From contig CBDBPL010000007.1 of NCBI GenBank assembly GCA_965208685.1, positions 4,877,398 through 4,941,397 of the forward strand: a DNA stretch of 64,000 nt. Direction: 5' to 3'. Source of the stretch: JAJEFO01 sp965208685. Lineage in GTDB: Bacteria; Pseudomonadota; Alphaproteobacteria; Rhodobacterales; Rhodobacteraceae. Shown piece after piece: positions 18,264-31,005 of the stretch (position 1 is its first letter; each line of letters begins with the position of its first letter). The position numbers were made by a program, and so were the translations under genes. The notes beneath the pieces were generated by a model. That model saw nothing but the letters and a program-made list of their open reading frames with translations. It ran no database searches and had not been told where the DNA came from.

Positions 18264-21200
18264 TCACCATTCCCGCGTCAGCCGGAACCCGGCCTCGATT
18301 CCGCCGCCCTCGCGGGCGCCGAGATCGATTCCCCTCGAGGACCGCACGCTTTGCCGCTCCCTTGACCAGCTGAGCCCCGCCCCGACGGCGGCGTCCCCGG
18401 CGGTGCCGGGCTCCATCCAGAAGTCGTGGTTGAGGCTCTCGGGGAAGGCCAGGTCCGGCGCGAGCCGCCAGCCGAGCCGCAGGTCCTCCGCGTCCGGGCT
18501 TCCGGTGACGCGCCCGTAGGCGCTGCCGGTCATGCCGTGCCGCCAGGCCGACAGGTCCGTGCCCCAGGCCATCTCGAGGCCGAGGCTGCCGGTTCCGCCG
18601 CCGGTGCCGTCGTCGGCGCCGGGAATGGCCTCCGGCTCAAGGAGCGCCGCCACGCCGCCCGTGGGCGCGCCGCCCCAGCCGCGGGTGGCGATCACCGAGG
18701 GCCCGAGCCGCGTGTCCGGGCGGGGATCCCAGGACATCGAGACCGCCAGCCCCCAGTCCTTCAGGTCCCGGTCCTCGTGCAGCGCCAGCGCGCGGCCGTC
18801 GAAGGAAACGGAAAGGCCGCGCCCGGGATCCCGGTACCGGACCCCGCCGCCGGCCTCGATGCCGACCCCGGTCTCGGCGTCGCCGCCGTCGCGCCGGAGC
18901 CCGATCTCGAGCCGCGGGACGAGCGTCCCGCCCGAGGCGAGCGCGCGGCTCCAGGCCGACTCCAGCCCAAGGCGCAGCCGCGTGGTCGTGGCCGAGGTCG
19001 CGTCGAGGCCGGGGACGGCCTCGGAGTCCGTCCGCGTCATGAGCGCGTCCGCGCGCCAGCGGAGGCTGGCGTCGCCGAGCGCCGCGACGGTCACGGGCAC
19101 GCCGTCCGCGCCGGCGGCCGCCATCGACCAGTCCAGCCCGGCGACGAAGGGCTCGTCCCGCCCCTCGGGCGCGAGCGTCATCTCGCCGCGTCCGGTGCCG
19201 GCCGCGCCCCAGATCGTGGGCGCGCCGTCCTTGCGGCGACCGGCCCAGGGCACGAGGCCCGTGAGATCCGCCTCGATGGTGCCGGACGCCGTCGGGCCGG
19301 CGTATCCGCCCTCGCCGCGGCTGCGGAACAGCATGAGGCCGAAGAGCGCCTCCCTGCGCGTCCAGTCGGTGCCGAGCATGGCGGAGGTCACGTCGCCGTC
19401 GAAGTCCATCTGTTCCTCGCGTCCCGAGAAGCCGGACCTTGCCACGCGGCCCCAGAGGCCGAGGGAGAGCCCGCCGTCGGTCTCCCGCATGATCTCGAAG
19501 GCGGTGCCCAGCATGGCCTCCTCGGCCGTACTTGAGCGGGTCTGCCCGGCCTCCGCCGCGCCGTCCTCGCCCTCGTCCTCCTGCGGCGCCAGCAGCGCCA
19601 GGAAGGCGAGGCGCTCGCCCTCGGAGAACTCCGGGATCGCGAAGGGATCCGCGTCCGTGGCGTCCGCCGTCTCCATGCCTGCGCCATCGGCGGTCTCCGT
19701 TCCGGCTTCCGCGAGGTCCGCCGCGGCTCCGGTTCCGGTCCCCGTCACGGAGGGCAGCGCCTCGCCGGCGATCCGGCCCCGGAATCCGGGCGTGCGGTCG
19801 GCGGACATCCGCTCGCGGATCGCGTCGACGGACTGCTCCGCCACCGTGCGCCCGAAGCGCGCCAGCCACGCCGTCGGGATCGGGTCGTCGTTGACGATCG
19901 TGCCCGTCGCCTCGCCGTCGGCGATGCGCCCGCCCGTGGCGTTCGAGAGGCGCAGCACGAACGTCTCCTCGCCCTCGTCGAGGGCGTCGTCGAGGATGGG
20001 CACGTTCACCGTCTTCGCCGTCTCGCCCGGGGCGAAGGTGAGCGTGCCGCTCGTCGCCGTGTAGTCCTCGCCCGCCTTCGCCGTGCCGTCGGCGGTCGCG
20101 TAGTCCACCGTCACCCGGTGCTCGCTCGAGGTGAAGGCGCGGCTCAAGCTCACCTCGAACGCGGCCTTCGCGCCCGCGCCCTCGTTCGCGCGCGCATCCG
20201 CCACCGAGATCGTCGGGCGCCAGTCCACCTTGTGGTTCGAGTCGTGGCCGAGGCCGGTGTGGCCGAGGACAGCGCTCGTGCCGCCCGCCGAGCGGATCGT
20301 GCCGCCGTTGAGCGCCAGCGTGTTCGCGAGCACCGCGATCCCCTGCGTCGAGTAGTTCGGCTCCACCACCGTGTGGGCGAAGGTGAGGCTGCTCGTGCCG
20401 CTGCCGCCCGCGTAGGCCGCCTGCTTCGTGCCCCAGTGCGCCGGGTCCATGTCGATCGAGAGCCGCGGCGCGCCGGTCACCGTCACCGCCTCGCTGAACG
20501 TCGCCCGGATGCGGATCGTCTCGCCCAGCATGTAGGTGCTGCCCGACGCCGGGCTCGAGACCACCGACACCCCCGTCACCGTCGGCGGGCCGCTGTCCCC
20601 GCTCGTGCCGCCGGGGCCGCTCTCCTCCCCCGCCGTCCGCCAGTCCACCTTGTGGTCCGCGTCGTGGGCGAGGCCGTCATGCGCGAGGCCCGCGTCCGCG
20701 CCGCCCGCGCGGATCGTGCCGCCGTTCAGCGCCAGCGTGTTCGCGAGCACCGCGATCCCCTGCGTCGAGATGTTGGGCTCCACCACCGTGTGGGCGAAGG
20801 TCAGGCTGCCCGTGCCGCCGCCGCTCTCGTAGGCCGCCCACTTCTCGCCCCACTCGGCCGGGTCCATGTCGATCTTGAGCCTGGGCGTCCCCGTCACGTC
20901 GACCGGCCCGTCGAAGCTCACCCGCACGCGGATGATGTCGCCGAGGCCGTAGGTCCGGTCCGCGCCCGCGCCCGAGACCACCGACACCCCGGTCACCGAT
21001 GCGGGCCCGGCGTCGCCCTGCCCGCCGGCGCCGCCGGCGGCCGCGGTGTTGTTGGTCACCGACTCGCCGCTGAAGGTCGCCAGGTCGTTGCCCGCCGGGT
21101 CCTCGACCACGTCCCCCGACGCAGGCTTCGTGTAGGCCACCGTCACCGTCTCGCCGGCCGCCACCGCCGAGGCCAGGGTCACCGCCGCCGTCTTGCCGGA

Positions 21201-24200
21201 GAGGGCGACCGTGCCCGTGCCGGCGATGCTCCGGGCCGAGCCGCCCGAAGGCGTCGCGCTCACCGTGAACGCGCTCCCCGCCGGCGATACGGTCCAGTTC
21301 AGGAGCTCGTTGAAGGTGACGGTCAGCGCCGTCCCGTCCACCGCCGCGCTGGCGAAGGCGGGCGCCGCCGTGTCGCCGACGGCGTTGGTCACCGCGAAGT
21401 TGGTGAAGCTCACCACCTCGTTGCCCGCGGGGTCCCGCAGCTTCTTGTTGTCGCCGCCCGCGTCGGACGGGTCGTAGCTCACCGTCACCGTCTGGCCCGC
21501 GGTCAACGGGTTGGTAGTGATAGAGAGCGACACCAACCGCTTCTGGGCCAAGACGTTGACCGAGTTGATGGTCCGGTCGGTGCCGTTCACGGTCACGGTG
21601 AACGCCGCCCCGGATGGCCTGTTGTCGAGAGGTTCAAGCGCCGAGTGCAGCGCCTCGCCGAAGTCGATTGCTAAGGTGGAAATGCTGGTGCTTCCCGTCA
21701 CAACGGCGAATTTCGGGGCGGGGGGCGTGGTGTCGGTCGGCCGTGTTGTTGGTCACCGCCTGGTCGGCGAAGGTCTCCACGTCGTTGCCGGCGGCGTCCT
21801 GCAGCGGGTTGGCGGCGGGTTTCGTGTAGCGCACCTTGACCGTATCGCCGTGTGCGACCGCCGAGGCCAGGGTGAGCGTCACGGTTGCGCCGTCGATGGC
21901 GACGCCGCCCGCGGCGACGTTGCGCCGGGCGCTGCCCACCGTGACGTGGAAGTCCCCGGGCGCGGGCACCGAGGCCTCGTCCAGGGCCTCGTCGAAGGTG
22001 ACGGTCAGCGCCGTCCCGTCCACCGCCGCGCTCTCGAACGCGGGAGGCCCGGTATCGTTGGTCACCGCCTGGTCGGCGAAGGTCTCCACGTCGTTGCCGG
22101 CGGCGTCCTGCAGCGGGTTGGCGGAGGGTTTCGTGTAGCGCACCTTGACCGTGTCGCCCTTGCTCACCGCCGAGGCCAGGGTCAGCGTCACCGTCTTGCC
22201 GGAGATGGCGACGCCGCCCGCGGCGACGTTGCGCCGGGCGCTGCCCACCGAGACGTAAAAGTCGCCGGGCGCGGGCACCGAGTCCTCGTCCAGGTCCTCG
22301 TCGAAGGTCACGGTCAGCGCCGTCCCGTCCACCGACGCGCTCTCGAACGAGGGCGCTTCGCCGTCGCCGGGGGTGCCGGAGCCGCCGATCGTCAGGCGCA
22401 GCGAGACCTCCGCGCCAGGGGCACCGTAAGCGTTGCTATGTGCATTCCAAGAGGCAGCCGTTCCTTGGTCAGCATAGGTTGCGTCGGCAAGGCGAAGCTG
22501 CGTCGTGCCCCAATGCAGCGTAGCCGTGTCCCTGAGACCCTTGGGCCATGACTTGTCCAGCGAGAGAACCACAATTATGGGTAGTTGAGGGGTTTGCAGG
22601 TAGTTTGCTGCCCACGTGACTCGATAGGTCACGCCGCCAAACTCGAAGGTGTCGTCGGTGAGCCCGTCGGCGCACAGAGTCTGGGCATTACCTTCGCGGC
22701 AACCTTCAAATACACCTGTCAATATCTTCACCGTCAGCGTGGCCGACCAGACCGTGTCCTGGGTGTTGTTGATCACCGCTTGGTCTGCAAAGGTACCCAC
22801 AGGGTTGCCGGAGGCATCGCGCAGCGGCTTGGTGGACGGCCTGGTGTAGCGCACCTTGACCATGTCGCCGCGGCTCACCGCCGAGGCAAGGGTCAGGGTC
22901 AGCGTCTTGCCGGAGATGGCGACGCCGCCCGCGGCGACGTTGCGCCGGGTGCCGTTCACCGTGACGTGGAAGTCGCCGGGCGCCGGCACCGAGGCCTCGT
23001 CCAGGGCCTCGTCGAAGGTGGCGGTCAGCGCCGTCCCGTCCACCGCCGCGCTCTCGAACGAGGGCGCTTCGCCGTCGCCGGGGGTGCCGGAGCCGCCGAT
23101 CGTCAGGCGCAGCGAGACCTCCGCGCCAGGGGCACCGTAAGCGTTGCTATGTGCATTCCAAGAGGCAGCCTTTCCTTGGTCAGCATAGGTTGCGTCGGCA
23201 AGGCGAAGCTGCGTCGTGCCCCAATGCAGCGTAGCCGTGTCCCTGAGACCCTTGGGCCATGACTTGTCCAGCGAGAGAACCACAATTATGGGTAGTTGAG
23301 GGGTTTGCAGGTAGTTTGCTGCCCACGTGACTCGATAGGTCACGCCGCCAAACTCGAAGGTGTCGTCGGTGAGCCCGTCGGCGCACAGAGTCTGGGCATT
23401 ACCTTCGCGGCAACCTTCAAATACACCTGTCAATATCTTCACCGTCAGCGTGGCCGACCAGACCGTGTCCTGGGTGTTGTTGATCACCGCCCGGTCGGTG
23501 AAGCGGTCCACGGCGATGCCGGCGGCGCCCTGCAGCGGCTTGGTGGACGGCTTGGTGTAGTACACCCTGACCGTGTCGCCGCGGCTCACCGCCGAGGCCA
23601 GGGTCAGCGTCACCGTCTTGCCGGAGATGGCGACGCCGCCGGCGGCGACGTTGCGCCGCGCGCCGTCCACGGTGACGCGGAAGGCGCCGGGCGCCGGCAC
23701 CGAGCCCGTGTCCAGCGTCTCGTCGAAGGTCAGGGTCAGCGCCTTGCGGTCCACCGACGCGCTCTGGAAGCGCGGCACGACCAGCGACCCGTCCACCTTG
23801 TGGTTGGCGTCGTAGGGCAGCCACGTCTCGGGGTACGACAGGTCGGCGTCCCGCGGGTTCCGCGCGGTCCCCCAGGGCCAGGCGGACCGGATGCTCCCGC
23901 CGTTGAGTTCGAGCTGGTCCAGCAGAACCGCAATGCCGTCGGAGCGGTCCAGGGCCTTCACCGTGTAGGCGAAGGTCAGCGTCGACGTCCCGCTGCCGCT
24001 CTCGTACTCCGCCCAGGGGTAGTAGGCCCCTCCTTGCGGGTAGTCCGGGGGGCTTTTCTCCGGATGGCTCCGGCCCATGCCGAGCCGCAGGCGCGGCGTG
24101 CCGGAGACGACCACGGGTCCGTTGAAGACCGCCTGCACCCGGATGGCGTCGCCCCGCAAATAGGTGCGGTCCGGGCCGGCGTCGGAGGACAGCGCCATCG

Positions 24201-26112
24201 AATGGATATGCGGCGTCCCGTTGTTCGCCGGCTTGCCGGAGAAGCTCTCGACAAGCAAGCCCGTGCGGGCGCGCAGCGCGTCGGCGGACGGCTTGACGTA
24301 GCTCACCGTCACCGGCACGCCGGGCGCCACCTGCCCGGCGAGCTTCACGGACATCGTCTCGCCGTTGAGGGACACCGTGCCCGTCCCCGCGACGGTGCGG
24401 GCCGCCCCGCCCCGCGGCCGCGCCGTCACCCGGAAGGCGCTCCCCGCCGGCAGCGAGCCTTCGTCCATCAGCTCGTTGAAGAGGATTACCAGGTAGCTCG
24501 CCTGCTCGCGCGCGTCGTGACTCACGCTCGCGTGGGTGGCGACCGGCGGCGCCGTGTGCGGCGTCTGGACGGTCACCTTGAGCGAGAAGTATATAGGCGT
24601 CCTGACGCCGGCCGCAGTGCGCAGCAGGGTCTCGCCCCACGACCACGTATACGCCACCGACGCGTCGGCGTGACCGGGAATGGCCTCGTCCAGGGTCAGC
24701 GTCACCGTGTTGCCGGAGACCGTCACCTCCGTCACCGCGACCTGGCAGAGCCCCCGGCAACCCCGAAGGCCGGGCCCGCCGCCGTGAATCGTGCCCACCT
24801 GGAACGCATCGACCGACGGCACCGAGCCCGCGTCCAGCGCCTCGGCGAAGGTCAGCGTCAGCGTCTTCCCGTTCACCGTCGCGCCGGTGGGCCTCGCCGC
24901 CGGGACCATCTGGTTGGTCACCGCCTGGTCGGTGAAGTTCGCCACGTCGACGCCGCCGAGGGACTTGAGCGTGCGGGCCTCGACCGCGCCGAGATGCCAA
25001 ACAAAGCTCGCCTTCCACTTGTCGTAGCTCACCGTGACCGTCTGGCCGACGCGGATCCGCGGCGCGGTCAGCTTGGACAGCCAGAGCAGCACGGACTGCT
25101 CCTCGCAGCGCAGGGAATTGGGTTTGTAGCTCACGCCGTCCAGCTTGATGGTCCAGGCATCGCCCGCGGCGCAATCGCCGGGCTTGAGAGGCCCGGAGAA
25201 GTTGACCGTCACCAGCCTGCCGGCCGCCGTCCCGCCGGAGAACGTCGGTACCGTGGAGTTGGTCACGCCCTTGTCGGTGAAACTCGCCACGGTGTTGAGG
25301 GCCACCGTGTCCCGCAACGGGTTGTTGGAAGGCTTGGTGTAGCGCACCATGACCGTGTCGGAAGCGATTACCGCCGAGGCGAGGGTCAGCGTCACGGTCG
25401 CGCCGGAGATGGCGACGCCGCCGGAGGCGACGTTGCGCCGGGCGCCGTTCACGGTGACGTGGAAGGCGCCCGGCGCCGGCAGCGAGCTGACAGCCAGGTT
25501 CTCGTTGAAGACGACCTGCAGCGTGACCCCGTCCACCGTCGCCGACGAGAAGGTCGGCGGTGTCGGCGCCGCCTTGACACCGTTGGCCCGCCCGCGGTCG
25601 CCATTTCCGGAGCTGTTTGCCGCCCGGACTCTGACATCGTAGGTCTTGGTCGAGTCCAGGCCCGTAAAGACGTGGCTTCGGAGGAGGGCATTGGTAGTAG
25701 TGGTCCCCGACCAAGAGCCGGATGTGCCGGATTCTCTAGACTCGATCCTCCAACCCGTAAGCGTGCCCCCGCCGGCGGCGGCCAACCAGTTCACCTGGAT
25801 TTGGCCGTTCCCGGGGCCGCCGTCGGCGAGCCCTGTGGGAGCGTCCGGGCACGCGGTGCATCCGCCGCCCTCATCCGAAAGGGACACCGGCGACTGCGCC
25901 TCGGCCGCCCCGGCGCCGAGCAGCAGGGCTAAGGCGGCGGCGAGCAGGCACGGGGCCACGCGCCAGGTGCGCCCGAGGCGGGCGGCGAAACGGGAAGCGA
26001 AGAAGCGGGAACGAGGCGGGGGAGGACGGCGCCCGTCCCCGCCGGGCAGGCGTTCAGACGGGCCGCGGCTCGGCCGGCGGGATGCGGAAGGTGCGGAGGA
26101 CGGGGCGGTCAC
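18264..26112 (-). CDS. Giant SwmB/Calx-beta autotransporter (one frameshift)
   Basis: This is a surface or secreted protein of about 2,600 residues. An extended signal sequence ends LLAAALALLLGAGAAEAQS. It is followed by a fibronectin III-like domain and about ten SwmB-type repeats with the recurring pattern VTLTLASAV...VRYTKPS..PLQDAAGN. One Calx-beta domain follows (VDYATADGTAKAGEDY...IVNDD). The C-terminal autotransporter barrel is about 280 residues and ends in Trp (FRLTREW). The frame breaks once, near 21715, where one extra C (CC run) separates NNTA from TPPAPKF. The start is uncertain. GTG at 26112 lies downstream of the promoter and the 8-bp array, whereas an in-frame TTG at 26298 would make the repeats coding. 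It is a probable adhesin. Confidence 0.82.
22340..22780. repeat. Copy 1 of a near-identical 440-bp intragenic duplication
   Basis: This segment recurs 711 bp downstream (23051-23491) with only a few differences. It encodes the same insert (core KILTGVFEGCREGNAQTL and LHWGTTQLRLADATYADQG) plus its SwmB neighbour. 711 is divisible by three, so the duplication keeps frame. It is evidence of recent segmental expansion of the repeat protein and a place where short-read assemblies could collapse. Confidence 0.9.
23051..23491. repeat. Copy 2 of the 440-bp intragenic duplication
   Basis: This is the second copy of the segment at 22340-22780, offset by 711 bp. The two copies carry DQGTAASW versus DQGKAASW, one of few differences. 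Confidence 0.9.
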
Positions 26113-26145
26113 GCCGGCGCACCCGCGCAGCGCGGGCGCACCGGT

Positions 26146-26285
26146 GCGCTCTGGCGCTCTGGCGCTCTGGCGCTCTGGCGCTCTGGCGCTCTGGCGCTCT
26201 GGCGCTCTGGCGCTCTGGCGCTCTGGCGCTCTGGCGCTCTGGCGCTCTGGCGCTCTGGCGCTCTGGCGCTCTGGCGCTCTGGCGC
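26146..26285. repeat. Octanucleotide tandem array, 17 copies of GCGCTCTG
   Basis: There are seventeen perfect head-to-tail 8-bp units (26146-26281) plus a partial GCGC. On the minus strand, toward the autotransporter, the unit is free of stop codons in all three frames, and three units encode APERQSAR. Eight is not a multiple of three, so each slippage changes frame. The array lies between a candidate promoter and the GTG start of the autotransporter, where slipped-strand mispairing would alter expression. Confidence 0.95.
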
Positions 26286-26299
26286 CTAATTGTATCAAT

Positions 26300-26329
26300 T
26301 GTATCGCGAAGGAAATTCCGCACTGTCAA
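26300..26329 (-). promoter_or_regulatory. Candidate sigma-70 promoter of the autotransporter
   Basis: On the minus strand a perfect TTGACA (26329-26324) is followed after 18 bases by GATACA (26305-26300). Transcription would start near 26292, so the 8-bp array would fall in the leader or at the very start of the coding region. This disfavors the TTG at 26298 as the translation start. Confidence 0.5.
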
Positions 26330-26575
26330 GGCCGCCCCGCATCGAACGAACCCGAAACCGCCATCGCTCATCAGCCTCTCCACTCCCGTGCGCACCGGAC
26401 ACATCGCGCCCGCAAGCGCCACCCGACGCCCGGCACGTTCGAACGCCTATGGTGTGGAAGCGTTACAGAGACCCGAACGGCCCGTAAATCCTGCCATTCG
26501 GGAGGTATCGAAAGCCCGCCGGGAGCGCCGATGAGGACGGCATGAAGAGAGCCCGCGCCGGCCGCCGCCGGGCCG

Positions 26576-27730
26576 TCAGCGCCAGGGCAGGGGGTCCACC
26601 GCGAGGACCTGGCGCACCAGCTCGACCTGCCCCGACACGCCCAGCTTCCGGTAGACCTGCTTGGTCAGCCAGCGCACGTAGTCCTCCGACCACTGCGTCG
26701 CCTCGGCGATCTCGCGCACCTTCAGCCCCTCGGCCAGCAGCGCCGACATCCGGCCCTCCGACGGCGAAAGGCCGAGCATCGTCGACACCCGCGCCGGCTG
26801 GATGCGCGCACGGCGCGCCGGGTCGACCGCGAGCACCAGCGCCGCCACCCGGCGCGCCCCGAAGTCAGCCTCTCCGCCGCCCACCGGGCTGACGTGCAGC
26901 GCGAGGCGCGACCGGCCGGAAGAGCGCTGGACCGTCATCGAGCCGCCGGCCGGGACCTCGCCCCACAGGTCCGGCAGCGCGCGGGCCAGCAGCCTCTGCA
27001 GGCGGCTGCGGTCGGCCGGCAGCCAGGCGTCCAGCGCGCCGTCGCGGTCGATGAGCCCGTCGCCCTGGCGCAGGATCGCGAGCGCCGGCGCGTTGGCCGC
27101 CAGCACCCGCCCGCCGCGGTCGAGCTGCACCACGCCGATGCGGTCGTTCTCCAGCAGGCCCGACAGTCCGGAACCCAGCGCATCGGCCGCCGCCAGCGCC
27201 TGGCGCATGGCGACGAAATGGCGGACGTGCGGCAGCAGGCGCTCGAGCAGCCGCAGCCGGTCGGACTGCCAGCCGTCGCCGTCCACGGGATTGCCGATGG
27301 ACCAGGCGGTACGCAGCCCGTCCGGCTCCTCGAGGCGCACCGCGAGCCCCTTGTCGATGCCCCCGCGGCGCCACCCCTCGTTGTACGCGAACGACGTCTT
27401 CAGCTCCTCCTCGGTGTAGAGGTCGGGGCCGTAGACCAGCCGGCCTTCGGGATGGAACCTGAGCCGGGCCGGCGCTTCGTCATGGGGGTAGTAGACTTCG
27501 AGATACTCGCGCGCCAGGTCCGCGCGGTCCTCGCCGCGTTCGAGAGCCCGGGCGTAGTACATGCGCACCTCGTCGCCGTCCTCGCCCGACCCTTCGCCGA
27601 CCATCAGCGAGCTGCCCCGGGTACCGACCGCCTCGTCGATCAGGGCGGAGGCGGCGGGCCAGTGGGCGTCGTCGCGCGCGGCCCGGTACAGCGACGCAAG
27701 AATGCGCTCGAAGGCGTCGTCGAGGCTCAC
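26576..27730 (-). CDS. LuxR-family transcriptional regulator
   Basis: This is a 384-residue DNA-binding regulator. The C-terminal LuxR helix-turn-helix reads GLSPSEGRMSALLAEGLKV, then IAEATQWSEDYVRWLTKQVY and RKLGVSGQVELVR. The N-terminal two thirds hold a sensor-like domain, including a PAS-like segment (NDRIGVVQLDRGGRVLAANAPAL), typical of solitary LuxR regulators in alphaproteobacteria. The GTG at 27730 is preferred over the upstream GTG at 27832 because the intervening 34 residues are Gly/Pro-rich and unlike the family. It is divergent from the P450 gene and sits just upstream of the phase-variable autotransporter on the same strand. Control of either neighbour is plausible but unproven. 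Confidence 0.85.
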   Translation of the reverse strand: MSLDDAFERILASLYRAARDDAHWPAASALIDEAVGTRGSSLMVGEGSGEDGDEVRMYYARALERGEDRADLAREYLEVYYPHDEAPARLRFHPEGRLVYGPDLYTEEELKTSFAYNEGWRRGGIDKGLAVRLEEPDGLRTAWSIGNPVDGDGWQSDRLRLLERLLPHVRHFVAMRQALAAADALGSGLSGLLENDRIGVVQLDRGGRVLAANAPALAILRQGDGLIDRDGALDAWLPADRSRLQRLLARALPDLWGEVPAGGSMTVQRSSGRSRLALHVSPVGGGEADFGARRVAALVLAVDPARRARIQPARVSTMLGLSPSEGRMSALLAEGLKVREIAEATQWSEDYVRWLTKQVYRKLGVSGQVELVRQVLAVDPLPWR

Positions 27731-28167
27731 GCCCGGTCCCCCGGGCGGCGCGTCCACGCCCGTGCCGGCCGCATGCCCGACTGCCGAAGAATGACTCCCT
27801 TGTCCACGACTCCCCTCAAACCCTCCGCGCACGCCGCAACCCCGCCGGCCGCCGGCCGCAAGCCCGGACGGGCCCGGTCCGCCGGCGGTTCCGCCAGTCT
27901 ATGCGGGAAACGGGTGACGCCGCCATCCTCCCATATGGGAGGTATCACCAAAGAGGCGGGTGAAGAAATCGGCGCCTTTCGGTCAGGCCCCGCCGTCAAA
28001 TGCCTGCGGCGACAAACCTCGACCGGGTTGACCGCCGCACGGGTCGTGGAGAATCATTCCGCGCGGCGGCGGCCGGATTCCCTTGCCAGACGACGTGGAG
28101 CCGTCCGGGACCTTCCGCGATCGCCGCTCATCGAGTCGATTCCCCCATCGTCGCGGCAAGGAGTCCC

Positions 28168-29463
<1,296 letters not shown>

Positions 29464-29472
29464 GGCTGTCGG

Positions 29473-29632
29473 AATGCCCCGCCCCGTGACGCCCGAAGCC
29501 TTTGTGCCCGGCGCGCTCGCGATCGGCTGCGACCGGCGCCGTGCGATCGTCGACGGCGAGGAGGTCACGCCGACCGCCATTGGGCGCCGGCTGCCGCGCG
29601 TCTTCAAGCGCAACCGGCGGGCATGCGGATGA
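29473..29632 (+). CDS. Short ORF downstream of the P450
   Basis: This is a 52-residue frame 10 bp after the P450 stop, with GC-rich codon usage like its neighbour. It shows no domain and no clear ribosome-binding site. It may be the stump of a longer gene cut where the AT-richer island begins (about 29640). Confidence 0.3.
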
Positions 29633-29941
29633 CAATGCTGCGCATGCCGAGAGGCAATGCCGGCCAAACGCCGTTGAAACTGGAAGTTTCACTGTCATCG
29701 CTAATTTCGAGTGCGGTGTGACCCTCTCTGGTCGCGCCTGTCCGTTGCCGAAAATGCCCATGTCTGCACGGCTCAACAGAGCAGACAGAAGAGTTAGACA
29801 GATAGGCCTCTACGGGGCGCATCCGTCGAACCGGGCGTGTTGACAACGTTTTGCGAATCCATGTCAACAGGAACATGTCGCGCAACTCAGCACTCAGTTC
29901 GGGCATCGCACCGGGCACCTCAGGATGACCCTCACGGTACG

Positions 29942-30070
29942 GACCGTCGACGGCTCCATCCCAAAGACAGGCTCTACATCAGGTGGGACGACGGACTCAC
30001 CGGTTTCGGCCTTAGCCTTCGGCCCTCCGGCCTGCGCTCGCATCTCGTCAACCTTCGCGCCTTGCGATCT
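29942..30070 (+). pseudogene. Tyrosine-recombinase (integrase) N-terminal remnant
   Basis: One frame reads RRLHPKDRLYIRWDDGLTGF followed by GLSLRPSGLRSHLVNLR. This is the characteristic N-terminal (DUF4102-like) strand pattern of phage/ICE integrases, in which KDR, WDD, GFGL and PSG are the landmarks. There is no start and the match ends at about 30070, with no catalytic R-H-R-Y domain after it. It probably marks a former integration boundary at the left edge of the AT-richer island. About 29640-30420 otherwise contains no gene I can support. Confidence 0.55.
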
Positions 30071-30420
30071 TCGACTGTACCTATTGCGTTCACCAAAGGG
30101 ACCAATTCTCCATCATCGAGCACGTGGGCAGCGCCGCTGTCAGGAGTGCACAAAATCGATACAGTGTCTGGTTCACGCCAACCTCATGAAGACAAGATTC
30201 AACCTCACGGACTTTTGCTTTCAGCCATGATCCGTCCAAGAAAATCTCCATGCGTACCCTGTATGCGCTTCACAAGGTCCACCTCGTCGCTGAACACAAG
30301 TCCCGGACAAATATGAACGATTCGAGGCGACCCTAAAAGACCTTGAACTACAGTGCCTGCGCCCTACAAGGGGACAAAGCTGCACGTAAGGATCATTGCG
30401 GCAACATTGAGGAACGAAGC

Positions 30421-30948
30421 ATGATAACTCACTATGGATTGTTCTGGTCCGAACGCGATGTCTTTTGGGGACGGAGGAATAACGAAGGCGTCCTTCTCGG
30501 TCGTGAGAAGACGCAGCTTCATCGTCGAGGAGCCCCAACACGTGCCGAACGTGCTAACGCAAGGAATTTCAAGGAGTATGTTGGAATCTATTGTCTCTAT
30601 GGTGAAGGAGAACTTCTGTATGTTGGTGAAGCCGGTTTGGGTACGAAAGCCACACTCTTCGCTCGCCTTAAGACGCATCGCCGGGGTCACCTTTCTGGAC
30701 GATGGGATTCCTTCTCATGGTTTGGCCGGGAAAATTGCAATGCAAATGTGCAAGTTCAAAGTAGCCTTGCTCAACTTGAGGCAATCACTGTTGCTATCAT
30801 CAACCCTGGGTTCAACAAGAAATCCGGTTCGTTTTCGGGTGCACAACAGGTATTCCAAGTGCCGCATGACCAAGCTGAGGGTAACATCGAAACGAAACTG
30901 GCGCGGCTCGAAGCGAAGATGGACACACTAATTAAACAATCAAAATAA
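30421..30948 (+). CDS. GIY-YIG nuclease-domain protein
   Basis: This is a 175-residue protein with a near-complete GIY-YIG fold: VGIYCLYGEGELLYVGEAG supplies the GIY and YVG halves, followed by the Arg in LFARLKTH. The metal-binding Glu lies in AQLEAITVAIINPGFN with the usual trailing Asn. The C-terminus is a short coiled coil (KLARLEAKMDTLIK) that could mediate pairing. The ATG at 30421 has GAGGAACG upstream. Codon usage is markedly less GC-rich than the tra genes. It is followed 57 bp later by an unknown large gene on the same strand, so the two probably form an operon. A nuclease role is expected from the family; target and purpose are unknown. Confidence 0.85.
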   Translation: MITHYGLFWSERDVFWGRRNNEGVLLGREKTQLHRRGAPTRAERANARNFKEYVGIYCLYGEGELLYVGEAGLGTKATLFARLKTHRRGHLSGRWDSFSWFGRENCNANVQVQSSLAQLEAITVAIINPGFNKKSGSFSGAQQVFQVPHDQAEGNIETKLARLEAKMDTLIKQSK

Positions 30949-31005
30949 AGTTCCTGACCGGCTCGCGTCACGGTGACATCTTTCCAGCAAGGAGAGAGTA
31001 CGTCA

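Noticed and set aside
26054..26422. Open frame reading through the 8-bp array upstream of the autotransporter
   Set aside because: It starts upstream of the likely promoter and ends inside the real gene in another frame. It exists only because the repeat is stop-free in every frame.
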